A stretch of DNA of 64,000 nt from Aphrocallistes beatrix (taxonomy: Eukaryota > Porifera > Hexactinellida > Sceptrulophora > Aphrocallistidae): NCBI GenBank assembly GCA_963281255.1, contig OY725498.1, forward strand, positions 3,534,001 to 3,598,000, in the 5' to 3' direction. Below the pieces are notes generated by a model. It did no database searches. It was not told the DNA's origin and saw only the letters and a program-made list of their open reading frames with translations. This document shows, one piece after another, positions 61,801 to 64,000 of the stretch. Made by a program: the position numbers and the translations under genes. Position 1 is the first letter of the stretch. Each line of letters starts with the position of its first letter.

Positions 61801-61891
61801 CACTTCTAATGTGAAAATGCTGTACACCAAAAATTTGGGGGGTCGCCGAGCGAGCGTTTTGAAGTGCGAAAGTACATCTTTTTATTGCTAG
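27074..61891 (+). CDS. kinesin-6 motor protein (KIF20/MKLP2-like), 15-exon model
   Basis: Coding exons: 27074-27346, 37064-37178, 39310-39471, 39590-39821, 40155-40341, 42280-42483, 43269-43505, 45397-45663, 46503-46750, 50535-50772, 51282-51362, 57563-57752, 59591-59972, 61286-61682 and, less surely, 61730-61891. The first fourteen total 3213 bases (1071 codons), all GT-AG with matching phases. Motor domain: residues ~46-490, with P-loop GVTNSGKT (139-146), switch I NQNSSRSH (351-358) and switch II DLAGSE (384-389). A charged Ser-rich insertion of about 75 residues (185-260) sits where kinesin-6 motors have an enlarged loop 6. Residues ~560-1010 are predicted coiled coil. Kinesin-6 proteins act at the central spindle and midbody in cytokinesis. 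The start has an in-frame TAG immediately upstream. Introns reach 9.7 kb and are full of transposons. Confidence 0.88.
27422..28341. mobile_element. probable MITE split by a family A insertion
   Basis: GATCGACGGGAATCCCGG on the left and TCCCGGTCGATC on the right look like inverted ends. The family A copy at 27611-28152 lies between. The duplication is not resolved. Confidence 0.4.
27611..28152 (+). repeat. family A repeat, most complete copy
   Basis: Leader ATCCTTACTATTAAAACTCG, short TATC/TA tract, head TGTAACGAATTGATTGAAGA, ~400-bp body, then the GC-rich tail ending CGAAGCGCGCTTGT. This copy gives the full order leader-microsatellite-head-body-tail. Confidence 0.75.
28342..29718. other. 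kinesin intron 1 sequence, nothing recognised
   Basis: AT-rich intronic sequence with no recognisable exon or intact element. Confidence 0.45.
30075..30597 (-). pseudogene. OTU-domain remnant of Ginger-like element
   Basis: [20 protein letters not shown] has the OTU catalytic motif (Asp, then GNC with the nucleophile Cys), preceded by an acidic linker ([15 protein letters not shown]). A stop separates linker and OTU, and the remainder with the catalytic His is not recognisable. The paralogous domain is in the protein at 14125-18103. Confidence 0.72.
30875..31372 (-). repeat. family A repeat, minus orientation
   Basis: From the tail (AAGTGCGCTTCGCTTGCTTG) to the head (CAATCAATTCGTTACAGATA), ending at a long (TA)n tract. 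Confidence 0.75.
31373..31407. repeat. (TA)n tract
   Basis: About 17 AT units between a family A head and the mariner-type MITE at 31408. Confidence 0.85.
31408..32172. mobile_element. mariner-type MITE, copy 2
   Basis: Starts CAGGGTGTCCCATAAGTTCT inside the TA tract. Long inverted ends are shared with copies at 9120 and 47309. The last few bases of the right end are lost. Confidence 0.8.
32187..32490. mobile_element. 304-bp MITE with ~70-bp inverted ends
   Basis: CAAACTGTAAGGAATACTCT and AGAGTATTTTCTACTGTTTG ends. The arms include ACATTCTAATTACTCATAAT. Superfamily unknown. Confidence 0.7.
34020..34557. mobile_element. hAT MITE with 8-bp duplication GTCGTAAG
   Basis: The ends CAGGGTTACCATACG and GAGATGGCAACCCTG are inverted, with exact GTCGTAAG duplications. 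TGTCCTTTTT motifs repeat near both ends. It contains a family B segment with a covarying hairpin (34359-34401). Confidence 0.88.
34359..34401 (-). repeat. family B hairpin
   Basis: Perfect 20-bp arms CTATAACATTATATTGGATC and its complement around AGA. It differs from the 63186 hairpin at two positions in each arm, with pairing kept. Confidence 0.85.
34690..34975. other. GC-richer segment between Penelope RT and integrase relic
   Basis: Unusually GC-rich for the window and without a clear open frame. It may be the 5' untranslated or pseudo-LTR part of the Penelope-like element (minus strand). No hammerhead core (CTGANGA...GAAA) was found. Confidence 0.35.
34980..35370 (-). pseudogene. integrase HHCC segment of Ginger-like element
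   Basis: [20 protein letters not shown] leads to a zinc-binding region with [18 protein letters not shown] and CQECQHQN, equivalent to exons 2-3 of the intact Ginger protein. The catalytic core is missing after DRSFKLLV. Confidence 0.72.
35910..36800. mobile_element. fold-back hAT-type element, 891 bp
   Basis: CATAGACTGCTTTAAGTAA / TTACTTAAAGGAGTCTATG ends, arms of more than 350 bp, and near-exact 8-bp duplication (GTCCTAAC / GTACTAAC). A shorter copy with the same ends is at 62182. It ends 263 bp before kinesin exon 2. Confidence 0.8.
37064..37178 (+). CDS. kinesin-6 exon 2
   Basis: Residues 92-129 plus one base. [18 protein letters not shown] is the motor strand and following helix before the P-loop. 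Acceptor CCTTATTTAG, donor AAAG|GTAAGG, phase 1. Confidence 0.88.
37490..38008 (+). repeat. ~45-bp direct repeat pair
   Basis: ACTTTGTAAAATCAATGAGG and the following GAGACNCTGCAGTTTG occur at about 37499-37535 and 37960-37995. Function unknown. Confidence 0.6.
37546..37685. mobile_element. hAT MITE with 8-bp duplication ATGGAGTG
   Basis: The ends CATTGTTAC and GCAACATTG are imperfect inverted repeats, with exact ATGGAGTG duplications. The interior repeats GTTCATG motifs. Confidence 0.75.
38759..39124. mobile_element. hAT MITE with 8-bp duplication ATGATATC
   Basis: The ends CTAAGTTGACTAATTCAT and ATGAATTAGTCAACTTAG are inverted, with exact ATGATATC duplications. The interior is built of repeated AATTATTCGAATAATTCATA palindromes. 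It sits in a family A2 relic (38690-39185, minus). Confidence 0.85.
39310..39471 (+). CDS. kinesin-6 exon 3 (P-loop)
   Basis: Residues 130-183. Contains [20 protein letters not shown], the ATP-binding P-loop, and [13 protein letters not shown]. Phase 1 at both ends. Confidence 0.92.
39590..39821 (+). CDS. kinesin-6 exon 4 (loop-6 insertion)
   Basis: Residues 185-260, rich in Lys, Ser and Glu, with little conservation expected. Its place between P-loop exon and the [11 protein letters not shown] strand identifies the enlarged loop 6 of kinesin-6. Ends in phase 2. Confidence 0.85.
39935..40125. mobile_element. Tc1-type MITE relic
   Basis: CGGACAAAAGTATTTGACTA on the left and TATTTTTTGTCCAAGTAG on the right resemble eroded ends like those at 21772. 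Confidence 0.45.
40155..40341 (+). CDS. kinesin-6 exon 5
   Basis: Residues 261-323 with [17 protein letters not shown], a strongly conserved motor strand and helix, and VYIKDVTE. Donor GAG|GTAGGT. Confidence 0.92.
40382..40713 (+). pseudogene. 5'-truncated Penelope-like GIY-YIG fragment
   Basis: Directly after a (TA)n tract (40382-40406) a frame encodes [35 protein letters not shown] and [17 protein letters not shown], then a stop at 40713. It parallels the nuclease end of the element at 32654 but is clearly diverged, so it is a different lineage or older copy. The RT is missing. It lies in sense orientation in a kinesin intron. Confidence 0.8.
41486..42185. mobile_element. Ginger-type MITE with 4-bp duplication GTAC
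   Basis: The ends TGTTGCGTGGAATTTTGAGA and TCTCAAAATTCCACGAAACA are inverted and flanked by GTAC. Subterminal tandem copies of GCGTNGAATTTTGAGACGCAT resemble the GTGGTATTCTGAGGCA array of the complete Ginger. No coding capacity. Confidence 0.85.
42280..42483 (+). CDS. kinesin-6 exon 6 (switch I and II)
   Basis: Residues 324-391 with [15 protein letters not shown] (switch I) and [12 protein letters not shown] (switch II). Phase 0 at both ends. Confidence 0.95.
42762..42977. mobile_element. MITE with CATACTTGCCAAC ends
   Basis: Inverted ends CATACTTGCCAAC and GTTGGCATGTATG with AGATAG on both sides. Interior GTCCCG / GCGGGAC motifs relate it to the element at 23019. Confidence 0.75.
43269..43505 (+). 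CDS. kinesin-6 exon 7
   Basis: Residues 392-470. [18 protein letters not shown] and [16 protein letters not shown] are the conserved helix and RETKLT motif near the motor end, followed by LTMIVNISQ. Confidence 0.95.
43527..44165. mobile_element. fold-back element, truncated copy
   Basis: Begins CATAGCCTACTCTAATAATG like the element at 13799 and folds back around 44040, but lacks the right end. Confidence 0.65.
44215..44842 (+). repeat. family A2 repeat
   Basis: Start ATTAAAATGCTAGGATTTTT, head CCGAATTGATTGAAGAATTG, a body unlike family A (AGGTGTGAAAATTTGCATG), yet the same GC-rich tail CAGCGCAAGCAAGCGAAGCG and GCGCTTGTA. Confidence 0.7.
45060..45122 (+). repeat. family A tail relic
   Basis: GACACAAAGTGTTTGC followed by GGAGCGCAAGCGTGCGAAGC and GCGCGTTGTA: an eroded isolated tail. 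Confidence 0.6.
45397..45663 (+). CDS. kinesin-6 exon 8 (motor end, neck)
   Basis: Residues 471-559. [15 protein letters not shown] is the final conserved motor motif; the rest begins the neck and coiled-coil region. Confidence 0.93.
45664..46502. other. kinesin intron 8, no gene
   Basis: AT-rich. Around 46200-46335 lies a relic with GGAAGCACATTCCCATCC and GGGGCTTTTTT, also seen near 59230 and 63890. Confidence 0.45.
46503..46750 (+). CDS. kinesin-6 exon 9 (coiled coil)
   Basis: Residues 560-641. Charged helix ([20 protein letters not shown]) then a basic Ser/Arg stretch ([16 protein letters not shown]) that could be a phosphorylation or nuclear-localisation site. Ends in phase 2. Confidence 0.88.
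46886..47272. mobile_element. possible hAT MITE with GGAGCGCGC motifs
   Basis: GATCGCGCTCCTCTATGCAC near the left and AGCGCGCTCCTTTAATGCTC near the right, with many GCTCC repeats. An exact duplication was not found. Confidence 0.45.
47309..48051. mobile_element. mariner-type MITE, copy 3
   Basis: The ends CAGGGTTAAGCATAAGTTCT and its inverse are both flanked by TA. Arms are homologous to copies at 9120 and 31408. Confidence 0.85.
48052..48968 (+). repeat. family A repeat interrupted by a MITE
   Basis: TA/TG tract, head TGTAACGAATTGATTGAAGA, body, tail CAGCGCAAGCAAGCGAAGCG ending GCGCTTGTA. The MITE at 48236-48601 splits the body. Confidence 0.78.
48236..48601. mobile_element. hAT MITE with 8-bp duplication TAAGTAAT
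   Basis: The ends TAGGGTTTTTAATCCCGG and CCGGGATTAAAAACCCTA are exact inverted repeats with exact TAAGTAAT duplications. ATCCCGGGAT motifs repeat inside. Confidence 0.88.
48969..50534. other. kinesin intron 9, remaining part
   Basis: No gene. Includes diverged family B-like sequence (49370-50060; GTGTGCCTTCTATG near 49384) and a small segment sharing GGCATGGACGGCG with 6605-6630. Confidence 0.45.
50535..50772 (+). CDS. kinesin-6 exon 10 (coiled coil)
   Basis: Residues 642-721, heptad-rich ([37 protein letters not shown]). Uses a GTTAAT donor. Confidence 0.88.
51282..51362 (+). CDS. kinesin-6 exon 11 (coiled coil)
   Basis: 27 residues (722-748), [20 protein letters not shown]. Phase 0 at both ends; good acceptor TTATTCTAG and donor GTGAGT. 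Confidence 0.8.
51363..52150. other. kinesin intron 11, first part
   Basis: No gene. A single mariner-like end (AAGGTGTTTCAAAAGTCCTG, near 51918) has no partner. Confidence 0.4.
52157..52200 (+). repeat. family A leader
   Basis: ATCCTTACTATTAAAACTCA followed by an AT tract, joined to a family A body in the opposite orientation. Confidence 0.65.
52204..52707 (-). repeat. family A repeat, minus orientation
   Basis: From the tail (GCGCTTCGCTTGCTTGCGCT) to the head (TCAATCAATTCGTTGCAGAT), flanked on both sides by plus-oriented leaders. Confidence 0.75.
52711..52776 (+). repeat. family A leader joined to hAT gene
   Basis: TCCTTACTATTAAAACTCGA, GT/TA tract and the first bases of the head (CTGTAACGAA), after which the sequence switches directly into the hAT transposase remnant. 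Confidence 0.65.
52777..54984 (-). pseudogene. hAT transposase, decayed (ZMYM/THAP-like group)
   Basis: On the minus strand several frames give a TTF-like start ([19 protein letters not shown]), an RNase-H-like core with [16 protein letters not shown] (first Asp) and [15 protein letters not shown] (second Asp), [10 protein letters not shown] (the hAT CxxH-type motif), and a C-terminus with [16 protein letters not shown] ending abruptly at MVSNCSGER. Normally SFS and ~50 more residues follow, so it is truncated exactly where the family A leader begins. Several frame changes and a MITE (54787-54928) disrupt it. Confidence 0.82.
54787..54928. mobile_element. hAT MITE with 8-bp duplication TTCTGAGT
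   Basis: The ends CATAGGCGTAGC and GGCTACGCCCCTA are inverted, with exact TTCTGAGT duplications. Internal CAGGCCCA repeats. It interrupts the transposase remnant. Confidence 0.82.
55062..55598 (-). mobile_element. deleted mariner element
   Basis: The ends TCAGGTTGGACAATA and TATTGTCCAACCTGG-type inverse are flanked by TA. On the minus strand near 55370-55240 it encodes [15 protein letters not shown], the mariner third-Asp motif. Only the C-terminal part is left. Confidence 0.75.
55720..55776. mobile_element. pogo-type MITE fragment
   Basis: Right end of the family at 22258 (TATTAAGCGGAGTCGACTG followed by TA), directly before a long (TA)n tract. Confidence 0.7.
55777..55862 (-). repeat. (TA)n tract and family A leader
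   Basis: About 25 AT units, then the leader in minus orientation (CGAGTTTTAATAGTAAGGAT). Confidence 0.75.
55900..56110 (+). repeat. family A2 fragment
   Basis: Matches 44550-44760 (CACCTTTATATACATATTTT, TAGAGACT, TTCCAAC). Head and tail are missing. Confidence 0.6.
56467..57070. mobile_element. Tc1/mariner-type MITE, 604 bp
   Basis: The ends CAGGGTGTTAAGAAATTGAT and ATCAATTTCTTAACACCCTG are exact inverted repeats flanked by TA. Interior eroded, no recognised transposase. Confidence 0.85.
57563..57752 (+). CDS. kinesin-6 exon 12 (coiled coil)
   Basis: Residues 749-811, [20 protein letters not shown] and [13 protein letters not shown]. The acceptor ATAATGAAG has a weak pyrimidine tract, but phase 0 in and phase 1 out both fit the neighbours. 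Confidence 0.78.
57753..59590. other. kinesin intron 12
   Basis: No gene. 58540-59270 is a family B-like repeat (GGAATTGATTGAAGAAGTGG head; TAGTGTGCTTCCTATAGTAT near 58698; GGAAGCACACTTCCATCCCG near 59231). 57890-58080 holds short inverted motifs (GCATTCTATATACTAT). Confidence 0.5.
59591..59972 (+). CDS. kinesin-6 exon 13 (coiled coil)
   Basis: Residues 812-938, continuous heptads ([40 protein letters not shown]). The GTTATT donor gives phase 2, matching exon 14. Without splicing a stop follows three codons later. Confidence 0.85.
59973..61285. other. kinesin intron 13, no recognised feature
   Basis: AT-rich with no clear element or exon. Confidence 0.45.
61286..61682 (+). CDS. kinesin-6 exon 14 (coiled coil to tail)
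   Basis: Residues 939-1071. Coiled coil ([36 protein letters not shown]) then a polar Ser/His/Tyr-rich tail ([20 protein letters not shown]). Donor CAG|GTTTGT. Confidence 0.85.
61730..61891 (+). CDS. kinesin-6 possible terminal exon
   Basis: After a 47-bp intron with a strong pyrimidine tract, the phase-0 frame [15 protein letters not shown] continues to a TAG at 61889. A good GTATGT donor at 61774 could instead splice to an exon beyond the window, so the last ~39 residues are uncertain. Confidence 0.5.
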   Translation, partial: VASLERLYPILDKYKYVCKLQLICTSNVKMLYTKNLGGRRASVLKCESTSFYC

Positions 61892-62181
61892 CATTATGAG
61901 AAAATTAACATATGTTATTATTTATTGCTTTGAACTATTCACTGGTCAACACACATTTTGTTGCCTTAGATCGATTTTTATTGTGCTGAATCTGAAAATG
62001 CCTTTGGTTTGGCCGAATTGGCTCGAGTTTTTAAGATAATGTAAACTTCGAAATCTGAAAACCGTCTTGCATTATTACATTTATATTTTTAGATTCTGTC
62101 AATTGGTTGTTGGTGAAGTATAGCGAAAAACATCAAAAATTTCGACAATTTCAAAATGCCATTATTAGTGTATGCTCAACG
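61892..62181. other. 3' flank of kinesin, nothing recognised
   Basis: AT-rich, with no canonical AATAAA close to the proposed stop. Confidence 0.4.
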
Positions 62182-62648
62182 CATAGACTCCTTTAAGTAA
62201 GGACTGTAGACGTTCAATCTCGGGTCCTGGAACTTGGGTCCATTGTGTATTATTGATATCCCATTTCAAATGGAACGTTTCCATTCCAGCAACGCTGGAA
62301 TGTAGCAACATTCCATTTGAAATGTCCAAATATTTCAAATTAACCCGTTCCTACCTTGATTATCTTCGAAAATCACACATTAATAACGCTTTAAAATGTG
62401 CTTAAAACAGGTCAGAAAATTGCCAAAATGTATCTTAAATCTGTGAAAAACCACATAACTCACATTCCACACATAGTTGAGGTAGGCCATCATGACCAAT
62501 GGACTCTAAAAATACGACTTCCTATTCAACAATAATACATCTCCCATGTCTAACTTGAGCGGATTACGGGATATCAATAATACACAATGGACCCAAGTTC
62601 CAGGACCCGAGATTGAACGTCTACAGTCCTTACTTAAAGGAGTCTATG
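62182..62648. mobile_element. hAT-type MITE with 8-bp duplication GCTCAACG
   Basis: The ends CATAGACTCCTTTAAGTAAG and CTTACTTAAAGGAGTCTATG are exact inverted repeats, with exact GCTCAACG duplications. A shortened relative of the fold-back at 35910. Confidence 0.9.
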
Positions 62649-64000
62649 GCTCAACGAAAAAATTAGCTTGCACAAAAAGCACTAACAGGAACTGTAATAC
62701 GTACTAAAATAGTTCGAACACATGAATCAGCGATTTATGTCTTTCAGAACATCAGGTAAAATTTTGTCAACATTTACAAATCGCCTTTTGTAGGATCTTC
62801 TGTTGTGGGATGCAATGCAGTTTTGCACGCAATATGTAGGGCCCATGGCTTATCCCGATCTCCAAGTTTTATATCAAAATAAGCGAAATAGGATCTTTTA
62901 ACAAAATCAGTGATAGATATCCTCTGTTCTTTAATGGTGTTTTCGCCACAAATGTAGCAAATCTCATCAGGGTGGTTAGTACAGCTTTTCGTAATGAGAT
63001 GATTGTTTCAATAGTACTAATGTAACGATATCTTGAATAGTGTAAACTAACAACGTGTTAAGAAAATACATATAAGATTTGCAGTTCCCTGATCAGAGTT
63101 CTCATTTAATTTTAAGTTAAATTTAGCTACTTTGAGTGGTTAAATTTAGTTATTTGGGTCAATTTAGTCATTTTTAGTGTGCTTCCTATATTATTATATT
63201 GGATCTATGATCCAATATAATAATATAGTAGCACAGTACTAAAATGAGTGCTGGTGTCCGGCCGGCCGTAAGTGGTGCACAAACCAGAGTTTAAAAGATA
63301 TCTCCCTGAAATCTTTTGTGAAGCTGCGGACATATATATAGATGTGTACCTACTCATACGATTTTCAATATATGTTAAATCATCATCATTACGTAGCATT
63401 TTGTGATTTCATTCTTTTGCTTATTCCACAAAAACAAGAAGAGCTAGAAACTTGAGATTGGTAACACTAGTGAAATATGAGGCCCTCTAAAACCTATTTC
63501 ATTCCTAGATCCATCAGAAATAGGACCTCTGAGCAATTTGCGGTTAAAAATTTTGTCGCGTCATCATCGCCTAATTTTAATGATAAATGCCTATTAGAGC
63601 TCAAATTTTAATAGTTTGAGATAAACAATTGTTCAATAAAGTGTTCAATATAGATGTCTCAACAAAATTATGTTAATTAATTATGCTGACGTCATCATGA
63701 TGACACAGCAATAATGATGAATGGTTAATAGAAATAAAATGATGAGATAGAAATAAACATATATTGTATGTTGAGTGTTCAGTCTCAAGCCCCTCACAGA
63801 GCCCGTCTGTGAGGGGCTTTGTCAAGACCCTCACAGACGGGCTAGACGTGTGCTTCCATATTCCTGGGATGACATGTATTGTGTCATCATCCAAGAAATG
63901 TGGAAGCACAATTCTAGCCCAACTGTGAGGGGCTTTTTTATGGGGAGCAAGCTCCCCAGACCCCCGAGATTTATATTTTTGTGTATTGAACCGCTCCACT
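62649..64000. other. right edge: family B repeats, no gene
   Basis: 63176-63420 is a family B repeat with GTGTGCTTCC, the hairpin at 63186-63228, AGCACAGTACTAAAATGAGT and GTCCGGCCGGCCGT. 63785-63960 has palindromic CCCCTCACAG / CTGTGAGGGG motifs and GGGGAGCAAGCTCCCC. No coding exon is recognised. Confidence 0.5.
63186..63228 (+). repeat. family B hairpin
   Basis: Perfect 20-bp arms CTATATTATTATATTGGATC and its complement around TAT, with outer TGTGCT / AGCACA also pairing. Confidence 0.88.

Overview
This is a window from an AT-rich, intron-containing animal nuclear genome, most likely an invertebrate. The species cannot be read from the sequence. Two conserved host genes are visible, both on the + strand: the last coding exon of the Mediator subunit MED14 (1982-2721) and a kinesin-6 (KIF20/MKLP2-like) motor gene. 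The kinesin is reconstructed here as 14 firmly phased coding exons plus a less certain terminal exon, running from 27074 to about 61891. Exon phases agree at every junction of the 14 exons, giving 1071 codons with P-loop, switch I, switch II and a kinesin-6-type loop-6 insertion. No rRNA, tRNA, CRISPR array or bacterial gene organisation was seen.

Almost everything else is transposable elements, many nested. 1-9.1 kb holds the MED14 exon, a pogo-type MITE, and a Tc1 transposase gene split by a ~4 kb inverted-repeat element that itself carries several hAT elements. 9.1-22.8 kb is a stack of insertions into the (TA)n tracts of one modular repeat (called family A here): a mariner-type MITE, a hAT transposon with a decayed transposase, a deleted mariner, and a TA-flanked element. 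The last of these contains a fold-back element, which contains a complete Ginger1-type DNA transposon (13821-19084). That transposon has 230-bp terminal repeats, TGT...ACA ends, a 4-bp GGCC duplication and one apparently intact 10-exon gene for an 806-residue protein. The protein joins an HHCC + DD35E integrase-like transposase to an OTU-type cysteine protease domain. 22.8-27 kb holds hAT and Mutator-like non-autonomous elements.

The kinesin introns (27.3-61.7 kb) carry a second, broken Ginger-like element (29719-35653) invaded by a Penelope-like element with reverse transcriptase and GIY-YIG endonuclease, and a Ginger-derived MITE with a 4-bp duplication. They also carry further family A copies, three copies of one mariner-type MITE family, fold-back elements, a second GIY-YIG fragment, and a decayed hAT transposase joined directly to a family A leader.

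At least fifteen elements have exact or near-exact 8-bp target duplications (hAT type), two have 9-bp duplications (Mutator type), two have exact 4-bp duplications (Ginger) and several have TA (Tc1/mariner/pogo). The strongest candidates for novelty are the intact Ginger-OTU transposon, the use of (TA)n tracts as repeated landing sites, and a covarying hairpin in a modular repeat family.
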